A model generated the notes under the pieces. It made no database searches and was not told where the DNA came from. It saw nothing but the letters and a program-made list of their open reading frames with translations. A DNA stretch of 64,000 bases from Moraxellaceae bacterium (GTDB taxonomy: Bacteria; Pseudomonadota; Gammaproteobacteria; Pseudomonadales; Moraxellaceae). The stretch covers positions 1 to 64,000 of the forward strand of contig JAJUIK010000006.1 in NCBI GenBank assembly GCA_029267635.1, written 5' to 3'. The translations under genes were made by a program, and so were the position numbers. Each line of letters begins with the position of its first letter. The stretch's first letter is position 1. Positions 45,838 through 54,933 of this stretch are shown piece by piece.

Positions 45838-46644
45838 TTAGCGGCCCAAAATCATTTCCAGCACAAATTTACTGCCAATAAATCCAAGTGCCAACAAAAA
45901 GAAACCAATCAAGGTAAAGCGAATGGCTTTTTGCCCACGCCAGCCTAACTTGTAATGGCCAATGAGCAGGGCACCGTAGACAAACCAGGAAATAATACTG
46001 AAGACGGTTTTATGCGCCAGATGCTGGGCAAAGAAATTATCAATGGTGAAGAAGCCAAAGCCCAGGGCAATCGTTAGCATCAGGAAGCCGATGCCGAGAG
46101 AATCAAACAGCAGAGATTCCATCGCCTGAAAAGGAGGAAGTAAATTGACCCAGAGACGTTTCTGTTTTTTCTTTAATTCGCGATCCTGAAACCACAGCAA
46201 TACTGCATGTAGGGTAGCCATCAGCAAAATGGCATAGGCGGAAAGCGACAGCAAAATATGGATATCGACACCCAGAGAATTTTGCGTCATGAGCTGATTG
46301 GGCTGGCTCAGGCCAAAACCGAGAATCAGGCCCACAGCAGCCACCGGTATACCGATCAGATTGAGCGCCATCACCGGACGGTAGCTGCTAAACAGCAGGC
46401 TAAGCAGTAGCATAAGGCCTGAAGTAAAGGACATCAGGTTGAATACATCATAATTGACACCCAGCGGTGTCAGCATATCGCCAGATAAAACCAGAGCGTG
46501 TAAAATTAGTCCTAGACCTAACAAAATCCCCATGAGTCCATGATTTGGGTGACGTTTCGACATTAACTGCATGAATAAATACCAGAATGCAGCGCTATAA
46601 GCGAGTAATGCCAGCAGCGTATAAACCAAGGGGAGACTGATCAT
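45838..46644 (-). CDS. ypjD: Inner membrane protein YpjD, CcsA-like
   Basis: A 268-residue protein with eight or so membrane segments and a cytochrome c assembly (CcsA/HemX-like) domain. The family region includes GVDIHILLSLSAYAILLMATLHAVLLW and AHKTVFSIISWFVYGALLIGHY, which carry conserved His residues. Its position divergent to ffh is conserved across gammaproteobacteria. In E. coli this family is tied to divalent cation handling; a haem-related role is also possible. Confidence 0.88.
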   Translation of the reverse strand: MISLPLVYTLLALLAYSAAFWYLFMQLMSKRHPNHGLMGILLGLGLILHALVLSGDMLTPLGVNYDVFNLMSFTSGLMLLLSLLFSSYRPVMALNLIGIPVAAVGLILGFGLSQPNQLMTQNSLGVDIHILLSLSAYAILLMATLHAVLLWFQDRELKKKQKRLWVNLLPPFQAMESLLFDSLGIGFLMLTIALGFGFFTIDNFFAQHLAHKTVFSIISWFVYGALLIGHYKLGWRGQKAIRFTLIGFFLLALGFIGSKFVLEMILGR

Positions 46645-46791
46645 GTCAAACCTTTTGCGGGATGATGAAGATTCATGATGCTAGAAGATATAAATTCTAC
46701 GCGAACTGCAGTATCCTATAGCATCTTATGCATAAATTTTCTAATTGAAGAAAGATTTTTTTGCAACTAGCCATTTTAAGCGGATTTTGCA

Positions 46792-48201
46792 ATGTTTGAT
46801 ACCTTAACAGAACGACTCACGCAGAGTTTAAGAAATGTTACTGGCTCAGGGCAACTGACCGAAGATAATATTAAAGATACGTTACGTGAAGTACGTATGG
46901 CGCTCCTTGAGGCCGATGTTGCGTTACCTGTAACTCGTGAATTCATCGCGAAAGTTAAGGAACAGGCATTGGGTCAGGAAGTGATGAGCCAGCTGTCGCC
47001 AGGGCAGGCATTCGTCAAGATCGTCTATGACGAACTGACCAAGATGATGGGCGAAGCCAATGAAACGCTGGATTTGGCCGCCAAGCCGCCTGTAGTGATT
47101 TTACTAGCAGGTCTGCAGGGTGCGGGTAAGACCACCACTGCAGCAAAACTGGCACGCTTCCTACAAGAACGCCAAAAGAAAAAAGTGGCGATGGTCTCTG
47201 CCGACGTGTACCGTCCAGCAGCGATCAAACAGCTACAAACCGTAGCGGGTGAAGTCGGCGCGATTTTCTTTGAATCAAGCCCGGATGAAAAACCGATCAC
47301 CATTGCCAATCGTGCGATTGAACAGGCCAAAATCCAGTTTGCCGATGTCCTGATTGTCGATACCGCGGGCCGTTTGCATGTCGATGAAGACATGATGGGT
47401 GAAATCAAGGAATTGCACGCGGCGATCAAGCCGACTGAAACGCTGTTCGTGGTCGATGCCATGACGGGGCAGGATGCGGCCAATACCGCGAAAGCCTTTA
47501 ATGATGCCTTGCCGTTGACTGGTGTGATTCTGACCAAGACCGATGGTGATGCACGTGGTGGTGCAGCACTCTCTGTACGTGCGATTACCGGTAAGCCAAT
47601 CAAGTTCCTCGGTATGGGTGAAAAACTCGATGCCCTGGAGCCATTCCATCCGGAACGTGTGGCACAACGTATTCTTGGTATGGGTGATGTCCTTTCTTTG
47701 GTCGAAGAAGTTGAACGCAAAATCGACAAAGAAAAAGCCGAAAAAATGGCGAAAAAATTGCAGAAAGGTGGCAGCTTCAACCTTGAAGACATGCTGATGC
47801 AATTTGAGCAAATGAAAAAAATGGGCGGCATGATGGGCTTCCTGGACAAACTTCCAGGCATGAGCAATTCGGGCATTCAGCAGGCACTTGAGCAGGCAAA
47901 TCCGGAAAAGCAAGTGAAAAAAATGGAAGCCATTATCCAGTCCATGACGCCAAAAGAGCGCCGTAATCCGGATATCATTAATCCAAGCCGTAAAAAACGG
48001 ATTGCTGCGGGTTGTGGTATGGATGTCGCTGAAATCAACAAACTGTTGAAACAGCATAGCCAGATGGCCAAGATGATGAAGAAATTTGCCAATCCATCGG
48101 GCATGAGCAAAATGATGCGTTCGCTCGGCAATCTGCAAAAACAGTTTGGTGGTGGCGGCGGAATGGGGCCATTATTTGGCAACAATGAACCGAAAAAATA
48201 A
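46792..48201 (+). CDS. ffh: Signal recognition particle protein Ffh
   Basis: Ffh binds 4.5S RNA and signal sequences of membrane proteins and works with FtsY. The 469-residue protein has the N-domain, the G-domain with LAGLQGAGKTTTAAKLARF (P-loop), DTAGRLHVDE and TKTDGDARGG, and the Met-rich M-domain (about 300-469) with GGMMGFLDKLPGM and a Gly-rich end. Divergent from ypjD, as is usual. Confidence 0.98.
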   Translation: MFDTLTERLTQSLRNVTGSGQLTEDNIKDTLREVRMALLEADVALPVTREFIAKVKEQALGQEVMSQLSPGQAFVKIVYDELTKMMGEANETLDLAAKPPVVILLAGLQGAGKTTTAAKLARFLQERQKKKVAMVSADVYRPAAIKQLQTVAGEVGAIFFESSPDEKPITIANRAIEQAKIQFADVLIVDTAGRLHVDEDMMGEIKELHAAIKPTETLFVVDAMTGQDAANTAKAFNDALPLTGVILTKTDGDARGGAALSVRAITGKPIKFLGMGEKLDALEPFHPERVAQRILGMGDVLSLVEEVERKIDKEKAEKMAKKLQKGGSFNLEDMLMQFEQMKKMGGMMGFLDKLPGMSNSGIQQALEQANPEKQVKKMEAIIQSMTPKERRNPDIINPSRKKRIAAGCGMDVAEINKLLKQHSQMAKMMKKFANPSGMSKMMRSLGNLQKQFGGGGGMGPLFGNNEPKK

Positions 48202-48221
48202 CTGCATGGTTAAAATGAAAG

Positions 48222-48246
48222 AAGGCGCAATCTGCGCCTTTTTTTA
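48222..48246. terminator. Convergent terminator ffh / coaX
   Basis: AAGGCGCA / TGCGCCTT stem with loop ATC, T-run after it on the plus strand and A-rich on the other; overlaps the coaX stop region. Confidence 0.88.
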
Positions 48247-49005
48247 TGGGGTTACGGACGTGATCTGATCACGTAACAGACGGTAATGACGGATGTATTG
48301 TTTTAAACCCTGCAGCAGTAAGTCGGGTTCTACCCTCGGTTGATAGGCCTGTAAAAACTTGGCAAACAGCGGCGCATCACCTCCGGTCAGTACCAGCTGT
48401 TTTGGTGATTGCTGCATGATTTTTTCAATGCTGCTGAGCAAACCCAGCAAAATGCCGTGATGCACCGCATCAATGGTGTTGTGTCCGGGGCTGAGATCAT
48501 CAAAGGCGCAATCGGGAATTTTGATGCCTTTGGTGTTTTGGATCAGTGCATCACGTTGCAGATACAGATTGGGCAGGATATAACCGCCCAAATGCTGAAA
48601 GCCCTGTACCAGATCAATGGTCAGTGCTGTACCGCAGCCAATAACACAGAAATCCTGTTCAGGTTGTGCAACAGCCAATACCTGCAACCAGCGGTCAATT
48701 CCGAGCTGTTGCGGAACCTCATAACCGCAGTGCAAGCCGGCATATTCGGCATGCACTTGGGCAAACACCACAGGAATATTCAGCTGGCCTAAAATCAGGC
48801 CAATACGTTCGTTATTTTCACTGTCCAGTACCGAAGAAATACCGACGTTCTGCAAATTTTGGATTTTAAAATGCTGGATCAGACCCAACAGTAAATCCGC
48901 TGGGGATTGCAAATGCAGTTCCGCTGCATGTTCTACCACCTGCCGCTGCTCGGTGATCCAATATTTCAGACGGGTGTTGCCGATATCCAGCCATAAGTTT
49001 TTCAT
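48244..49005 (-). CDS. coaX: Type III pantothenate kinase
   Basis: CoaX phosphorylates pantothenate, the first step of coenzyme A synthesis, and is insensitive to feedback. The 253-residue protein has the ASKHA phosphate motif [11 protein letters not shown], the pantothenate segment LGIDRWLQV (about 98-106), and [12 protein letters not shown]. Type III enzymes replace CoaA in Acinetobacter and Pseudomonas. It follows birA by 15 bases on the same strand, a known pairing. Confidence 0.95.
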   Translation of the reverse strand: MKNLWLDIGNTRLKYWITEQRQVVEHAAELHLQSPADLLLGLIQHFKIQNLQNVGISSVLDSENNERIGLILGQLNIPVVFAQVHAEYAGLHCGYEVPQQLGIDRWLQVLAVAQPEQDFCVIGCGTALTIDLVQGFQHLGGYILPNLYLQRDALIQNTKGIKIPDCAFDDLSPGHNTIDAVHHGILLGLLSSIEKIMQQSPKQLVLTGGDAPLFAKFLQAYQPRVEPDLLLQGLKQYIRHYRLLRDQITSVTP

Positions 49006-49020
49006 AGATGTACTATTCCT

Positions 49021-49770
49021 TTAGGCGAGGCGGCGTAAACGTCCTTGATAAAATGTTTGCAGACCATCAGTCATTTCAATCTGTACAGCGCCATCATCGA
49101 CAATACCACGGAAGATTCCCTGGGTCAGACCATGATGGTGTTCAAATTCCACGGTATCTCCCATAAAACTGGCATGACGATTAAAGCGTTGTGCCAGATT
49201 TGGGCAGCCATGGTTAAACCATTGACCGGCCTGCTGAATGGCCAGATACAGTTCGGCAATCAGTTGTACCCGGTTTAGCTGTAACAATCCTAATTCCGCC
49301 AATGAGGTAACTTGCTGATCCAGTTGATGCTCTGACATGGACGCAGTATTGACTCCGACACCAACAATCACCTGATGCGGTGACAGCGGTTCAATCAGAA
49401 TGCCGCCCCATTTACCTCGCGGACTGTACAGGTCATTTGGCCATTTTACTTGCAGGTCCAGCGCCTGCAGGCTGGGCATTTGCAAAATATTTAGGGCAAT
49501 TTCAAGGGCTAAGCGACCGTCTATGGGTGTTCCTGAGGACAGCAATGTGCTTAAATAAACGTTCCCTTCCGGTGACACCCATTGTCGTTGTCGCTGTCCT
49601 CGTCCCTGGGTCTGCTGAGCACTTGAGACCAAGACGGACGTGATTCCTTTTTGCGCAAATTCGCGGACATCATCATTGGTGGACGTGGTGGTGTGTTTGA
49701 GTAACAGGACTTCAGGAAGCTGATGCTGTTCACTCAGTAATTGTTGAAGCTGGCGGGTCTCTAAATCCAT
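49021..49770 (-). CDS. birA: Biotin-protein ligase, lacking the repressor domain
   Basis: BirA activates biotin with ATP and attaches it to the acetyl-CoA carboxylase carrier. The catalytic motif is QQTQGRGQRQRQW (family GRGRxGR loop), with KWPNDL and GGILIE. From the ATG at 49770 it is 249 residues, and no N-terminal helix-turn-helix is present, unlike the 321-residue E. coli enzyme. A longer frame upstream would run into the divergent TauE gene. It is probably cotranscribed with coaX. Confidence 0.93.
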   Translation of the reverse strand: MDLETRQLQQLLSEQHQLPEVLLLKHTTTSTNDDVREFAQKGITSVLVSSAQQTQGRGQRQRQWVSPEGNVYLSTLLSSGTPIDGRLALEIALNILQMPSLQALDLQVKWPNDLYSPRGKWGGILIEPLSPHQVIVGVGVNTASMSEHQLDQQVTSLAELGLLQLNRVQLIAELYLAIQQAGQWFNHGCPNLAQRFNRHASFMGDTVEFEHHHGLTQGIFRGIVDDGAVQIEMTDGLQTFYQGRLRRLA

Positions 49771-49798
49771 TTGAATCTGAGAATAGTGGAAAATATTT

Positions 49799-50602
49799 AT
49801 GGAGTTAATCATATATTTACTGATTGGTGCAATCGCTGGTTTTGCTGCGGGCCTGTTTGGCGTTGGCGGTGGCCTGATCATTGTCCCTATTCTGTATATT
49901 GTTTTTACCCAGTTGAATTACGATCCTTCCGTGCTGATGCATATGGCCGTGGGAACATCGCTGGCCACGATTATTGTGACTTCGATCAGTTCTGTCTTGG
50001 CACATCATAAACGCGGTGCTGTCCTGTGGGCGGTATTCCGTAATCTGGCCCCAGGTCTGGTGATTGGTTCATTTATCGGGGCGGGGATTGCCGATTTGAT
50101 GGGGGGGCAACAGTTACAACTGGTGATTGGTGCCTTTGCGGTATGGATGGCCTATCGTATGTTTAAAGGGGCGAAAACTACTGTTGACCCTACGCATCAT
50201 TTACCCTCTGCTCCCTTGCAAACTTTGGCCGGGGGCGGAATTGGCATTGCCTCTGCGATTTTTGGGATCGGGGGCGGCAGCTTAACCGTGCCTTATCTGA
50301 ACCGTCATGGTGTGGGCATACAAAATGCAGTAGCGACCTCGGCAGCCTGCGGTTTGCCGATTGCGATTGCCGGTGCTATCGGTTTTATGTGGTTTGGTGC
50401 CAATGAGCCGACGAATATCCCGAATGTGATTGGCTATGTGCATATCTATGCCTTTATCGGCATTAGCGTGATGAGTTTTATCACTGCGAAATTCGGCGCA
50501 AAAGTTGCACATACTTTATCGCCCGTTATGTTAAAACGATGTTTTGCCAGTTTGTTACTGACCGTGGGAAGTTATCTGGTTTATCAGGGTATTACCCATT
50601 AA
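49799..50602 (+). CDS. TauE/SafE (TSUP) family permease
   Basis: A 267-residue permease of the TSUP family with eight or so segments in two repeats. The repeats show GAIAGFAAGLFGVGGGLIIVP (about 8-28) and GIGIASAIFGIGGGSLTVPYL (about 142-162). Members export sulfite, sulfoacetate or other organic anions; the substrate is not clear. It is divergent from birA. Confidence 0.9.
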   Translation: MELIIYLLIGAIAGFAAGLFGVGGGLIIVPILYIVFTQLNYDPSVLMHMAVGTSLATIIVTSISSVLAHHKRGAVLWAVFRNLAPGLVIGSFIGAGIADLMGGQQLQLVIGAFAVWMAYRMFKGAKTTVDPTHHLPSAPLQTLAGGGIGIASAIFGIGGGSLTVPYLNRHGVGIQNAVATSAACGLPIAIAGAIGFMWFGANEPTNIPNVIGYVHIYAFIGISVMSFITAKFGAKVAHTLSPVMLKRCFASLLLTVGSYLVYQGITH

Positions 50603-50758
50603 TCATTCAAACGTGCTGGTCAGTGTATGGCCAGCACATTGACCAAAAAACCACAAAAATAGCTTCATAAAAACCTCGTCATTTTGATCCAAAATCAGCT
50701 ACAACAACTGTTTTCCGTCCTTGTCTTGGGCATTTCACCAGAATAAGAGCAAAGAAAA

Positions 50759-51466
50759 ATGGGTTCAGTCATGTTGTTTCACGAGGCAGAAAGCCTTTCC
50801 GAATTGATTGCCAGGCAGATCAGTGAGCAAATCATTCACGGCGAATTGCTTGAGGGTGAACATATCCCCGAGTTGCGCATTGCCAGGGAGCTGGATGTCA
50901 GTCGTGGTTCGGTACGTGAAGCGTTGTTGTTACTGGAACGTACCCATCTGATCCATATTTATCCACGTCGTGGTGCGATTGTCTCTGAGATGTCGGCGCA
51001 GCAGCTACAGGCTTTATTCGATAGTGTTGGCATGGTGCTGACTTATTTGGTGCAGTGCATCAGTACCCACCGGAACAGCGATGAAACTACATACTTGCAG
51101 CAGTTACAACTAACCTTGCAGCAACAGGTACAGCAGGGCCATAGTGAAGCCTTTTATGACGCTATTTTTCAATCGCTGCTGCAGCAGCCCTCCATGATCC
51201 ATAATCTGTACCTGATGCAATTCTATCAGCAGCTGTTACCTTCCTTGCGGCGCAGTTATTGTCTGGTCCTGCATGTATCCAGTCATGAACTGCAGATGTC
51301 CTTTGATCTGTTTAAATGGGCAACTGATGCAATTTTGAGCCAAAATTCGCCTCAAGCTACTTTATTTATGCAGGATTTTTGCCGACACTTGCAGCAGCTC
51401 GTGTTGGACTCGCTGACACGGATGAAAAAAATCGAATTGGCTTGGGCGCCTTGTGCGCGCCGATGA
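50759..51466 (+). CDS. GntR-family transcriptional regulator
   Basis: A 235-residue GntR regulator. The winged-helix domain is at about residues 10-78: QISEQIIHGELLEGEHIPE, then ARELDVSRGSVREALLLLE and the PRRGAIV wing. The C-terminal helical effector domain is of the FCD/GntR type. It is ten bases ahead of smc. A second ATG at 50771 is possible. An immediate partnership with smc-zipA-ligA is a neighbourhood observation only. Confidence 0.88.
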   Translation: MGSVMLFHEAESLSELIARQISEQIIHGELLEGEHIPELRIARELDVSRGSVREALLLLERTHLIHIYPRRGAIVSEMSAQQLQALFDSVGMVLTYLVQCISTHRNSDETTYLQQLQLTLQQQVQQGHSEAFYDAIFQSLLQQPSMIHNLYLMQFYQQLLPSLRRSYCLVLHVSSHELQMSFDLFKWATDAILSQNSPQATLFMQDFCRHLQQLVLDSLTRMKKIELAWAPCARR

Positions 51467-51476
51467 TCTGGACATT

Positions 51477-54400
51477 ATGCGTTTAAGCAGTTTAAAACTT
51501 GCGGGATTTAAATCCTTTGCAGACAGCAGCACCTTACATTTTCGTGATAACCGGACCGCGGTGGTGGGGCCGAATGGCTGTGGTAAATCCAATGTGATTG
51601 ATGCCATCCGTTGGGTGATGGGAGAGTCCAGCGCACGGCAATTGCGTGGCGGCAGTATGCAGGACGTGATCTTTACCGGTACAGCCAAACGCAAACCGGT
51701 GGGTGTGGCCAGTGTCGAGCTGCGTTTTGACAACACCTATGGCAAGCTCGGTGGTGCCTATAATGCCTACAATGAATTGTCAGTACGTCGCCAGGTCAAT
51801 CGTGATGGCAAGTCGGAATATTTCCTCAATGGCACACGTTGCCGCCGCCGTGACATTACCGATATTTTTCTGGGCACCGGTCTGGGGCCACGCTCTTATG
51901 CCATCATTGAGCAGGGCATGATTAACCGTCTGGTGGATGCCAAACCGGAAGAAATGCGCGTGTTTATCGAGGAAGCCGCTGGGGTTTCTCGTTATCAGGC
52001 ACGTCGTCGTGAAACCTTGCAACATCTGGAACATACCAGCCAGAATCTATCTCGCTTGGAAGATATTGCCCTGGAATTGAAAGCACAGCTGAAAACGCTA
52101 AAACGGCAGGCGGAAACAGCAGTGCAATATCAACAGTTAGAACAACAGATCCGCACCTTCAAGATTGAAATTCTGTCATTCCAGTGCACACAGAGCCAGC
52201 GTTTGCAGCAGGAATATACGCTGCAAATGACCGAGTTGGGTGAGCAGTTCAAACTGGTCCGTTCCGAACTGAACAGCATGGAACATGCGTTGGGATCAAC
52301 CAGTGAGTTATTCCAAAGGCTGATCCAGCAATCCACACCATTGCAAAGTGAATGGCAGCAGGCAGAGAAAAAACTGGCCGAGCTGAAAATGAGTCTGGAG
52401 CAGAAACAGTCGCTGTTGCAGCAAAACACTTCGACACTGGTACAACTGGAACAGCAAAAAGCGCAAACCAAAGAACGGCTGCAACTGATTGAGGTGCAAC
52501 TGGACAGTCTGTTGCAACAGCAGGAAGATTTGAGCGTGCAGGTGCAGGCACAAGAACAGCAGTCACAGCAGAGTGAACATGCTCTGGCAGATCTCAAAGC
52601 TCAGCAGCAACAGGTGATACAACAGTTTGAGCAGATCAAGGCGCAGGTCGAAAAGCATCAGCAGCAAAAACTGCAGATGCAGGCGCAGATGGAACAGTTG
52701 GATAAAAACATACTGCGTCTAGCGCAGCAAAAAGAAACCTTGCAGCAACAGCAGCAACAGATTCAGGCACAGATGCAGCAGGATGATCTTGAGCACTTGC
52801 TGGTGGAGCAGCAGCAATTACAGCATGACCTGCAACTGCAGCACCATAGCCAAACGGATGTATTGCAGCAGATTGCAACGGCAGAACAGACGTACCGTAT
52901 AGAACAGCAGCATTGCCAGCAGTTGCAGGCACAGATTCAGGTGTTACAGGCAGAGCAGAAGAACCTCAATCAACTGTTGACCAAACAAAGTAAAAATCAA
53001 ACGACTGGCAATGAATCATTACTGCAGGTGCTGCAATTAAAACCGCATGCTAAAGCCCATGCCAATCTGGTGGAAAAGTTTCTGGCCAAATGGCTGGGCG
53101 CGGAAGTGCTAGCGCCAAACGCCGAGTTCCAGGCAGAACTGGCGCGACAGATGAAAACGGGCATCACTACAACGGCAGATTTTCCACAGAATTTAGAGTG
53201 CTTGCAAAACTGGATTGCTTCACCGCAACATTCGTTATGGCAGCATGTCGCGATTGCCGAGAGTTTGGCGCATGCCGTGCAATTGCAAGCACAGTTAAGC
53301 GCCGGACAATCCATTTTAACACTGGATGGCTATCATGTTGGTCCAGACTGGGTGATTGGGCTGTTTTATGATGAAGCGAGCCAGGCCGGACAAGGTCAGT
53401 TGACCCATCGCATCCGTCTGCAAGATATTCAAACTGAACTTGGACAATTGAGCCAGCAGTTACAGCAGCAACAGGAAAAGTTACTGACCAGCAAGCAGCA
53501 GCTAGAAAGCTTGCAACAACAGTCGAAGCTGCAGCAGTCTGCCATTCAGCAGCAGCAAAAACAGTTGCAGGCGCTTGAAGTACAGATTGCCAAGCAACAA
53601 AGTAGCGCACAGGCATTTACCTTACAGCAACAACAATTGACTGCACAGTTGCAGCAGTTGGAGCGACAAAGCGAAGAAGATGCCATGCAACGCGATGATC
53701 TGGAAATTGATCTGCATGCCTTGCAGTTAAAGCTGGAACAGCAGCAGCCCGAATATAAAACCTTGCAATGGCGGGTCGATGAGCTGAATGAACAGGTTGA
53801 TGCGCAGCAACAGCAATATCAGCAACAGCAACAAAATCTTGAACAGCAGCGCCGTGTTTTCAGTCAGACCCAGCAGCAGATTGAATTGCTGGAAAAAGAT
53901 GTTTCATTTTTGCAAGCGCAATATCAGCAAATCGTGTTGCAAATGGAGCAGGCGAAAAAATTTGTCGATCCGATTCAACTGGAATTGCCGAGCCTGGAAA
54001 GCGAATTTTCCGAGCAATATCAACAGACCGAAAAACTGCAGAAACACTGGAATGCATGGCAAATTGAGCTGAACAGTGTGCAGGAAAAACAGCAACAGCT
54101 GACCGAACAACGCCATCAATATCAGCAGCAGGATGAACAGTTACGCGAACAATTGGAACAGAAACGTCTGGCCTGGCAGGCGGCGAAATCAGACCTTGAG
54201 CATTACACGGAACAGCTGAAAGAACTGGAAAGCGAAATACTGAGCAATGTTGTGCTGGATTTGTCCCAACATCAGCAGCAACTGGAAAAAGCCCAGCAGC
54301 AATTTGCCAAACTGGGCGCCGTCAATCTGGCTGCTTCACAAGAATATGAGGAAGTTTCCCAGCGTTATGCAGAACTGAGCCATCAGATTCAGGATCTGGA

Positions 54401-54929
54401 AAATACCATTGAACAGCTGAAACAGGCGATGAAAAGCATTGATCAGGAAACCCGTAAACTGTTCATGAGCACTTTTGATCAGGTCAATGCCGAATTGCAG
54501 CAATTGTTTCCGAAAGTGTTTAATGGCGGTGAGGCTAGCTTAAGTCTGGAAGATGACTGGCAATCCGGGGTGAAACTGATGGCACGTCCGCCCGGTAAGC
54601 GTAACAGTTCCCTGGCACTCTTGTCGGGTGGAGAAAAGGCCCTGACGGCTTTGGCCTTGGTGTTTGCGATTTTTCGGCTCAATCCGGCACCCTTTTGTGT
54701 ACTGGATGAAGTGGACGCACCGCTGGATGATGCCAATGTGCAGCGCTTCTGTAACCTGGTACAGGAACTGTCAGAACAGGTACAATTTATTTACATTACG
54801 CATAATAAACTTGCAATGACGATGGCAACCGATTTATTAGGTGTTACCATGCCAGAACCGGGAACATCAAAATTAGTCACTGTAAATTTAGAACAGGCAA
54901 AAGAATACGGTTTAGTCGTGGAGGCATAA
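51477..54929 (+). CDS. smc: Chromosome segregation ATPase SMC
   Basis: SMC condenses and segregates the chromosome with ScpA/ScpB. From the ATG at 51477 (RLSSLKLAGFKSF) it is 1150 residues. The N-terminal head has Walker A GPNGCGKS (31-38). Two long, very Gln-rich coiled coils flank a central non-coiled hinge (about 510-660). The C-terminal head has the signature LLSGGEKALTALALVFAI and Walker B CVLDEVDAPLDD. The coils hold many runs of three or more Gln. A GTG 24 bases upstream would overlap the GntR gene. Confidence 0.95.
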   Translation: MRLSSLKLAGFKSFADSSTLHFRDNRTAVVGPNGCGKSNVIDAIRWVMGESSARQLRGGSMQDVIFTGTAKRKPVGVASVELRFDNTYGKLGGAYNAYNELSVRRQVNRDGKSEYFLNGTRCRRRDITDIFLGTGLGPRSYAIIEQGMINRLVDAKPEEMRVFIEEAAGVSRYQARRRETLQHLEHTSQNLSRLEDIALELKAQLKTLKRQAETAVQYQQLEQQIRTFKIEILSFQCTQSQRLQQEYTLQMTELGEQFKLVRSELNSMEHALGSTSELFQRLIQQSTPLQSEWQQAEKKLAELKMSLEQKQSLLQQNTSTLVQLEQQKAQTKERLQLIEVQLDSLLQQQEDLSVQVQAQEQQSQQSEHALADLKAQQQQVIQQFEQIKAQVEKHQQQKLQMQAQMEQLDKNILRLAQQKETLQQQQQQIQAQMQQDDLEHLLVEQQQLQHDLQLQHHSQTDVLQQIATAEQTYRIEQQHCQQLQAQIQVLQAEQKNLNQLLTKQSKNQTTGNESLLQVLQLKPHAKAHANLVEKFLAKWLGAEVLAPNAEFQAELARQMKTGITTTADFPQNLECLQNWIASPQHSLWQHVAIAESLAHAVQLQAQLSAGQSILTLDGYHVGPDWVIGLFYDEASQAGQGQLTHRIRLQDIQTELGQLSQQLQQQQEKLLTSKQQLESLQQQSKLQQSAIQQQQKQLQALEVQIAKQQSSAQAFTLQQQQLTAQLQQLERQSEEDAMQRDDLEIDLHALQLKLEQQQPEYKTLQWRVDELNEQVDAQQQQYQQQQQNLEQQRRVFSQTQQQIELLEKDVSFLQAQYQQIVLQMEQAKKFVDPIQLELPSLESEFSEQYQQTEKLQKHWNAWQIELNSVQEKQQQLTEQRHQYQQQDEQLREQLEQKRLAWQAAKSDLEHYTEQLKELESEILSNVVLDLSQHQQQLEKAQQQFAKLGAVNLAASQEYEEVSQRYAELSHQIQDLENTIEQLKQAMKSIDQETRKLFMSTFDQVNAELQQLFPKVFNGGEASLSLEDDWQSGVKLMARPPGKRNSSLALLSGGEKALTALALVFAIFRLNPAPFCVLDEVDAPLDDANVQRFCNLVQELSEQVQFIYITHNKLAMTMATDLLGVTMPEPGTSKLVTVNLEQAKEYGLVVEA

Positions 54930-54933
54930 AAAA

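Noticed and set aside
47025-48138. Long minus-strand open frames opposite ffh (about 283 and 287 codons)
   Set aside because: They mirror the codon pattern of ffh, have Ser/Ile/Arg-heavy or His/Phe-heavy composition, no ribosome site, and ffh is unmistakable on the other strand.
52130-53616. Several Cys- or Ala-rich minus-strand frames opposite smc
   Set aside because: They result from reading CAG/CAA codon runs in reverse; no start signals.
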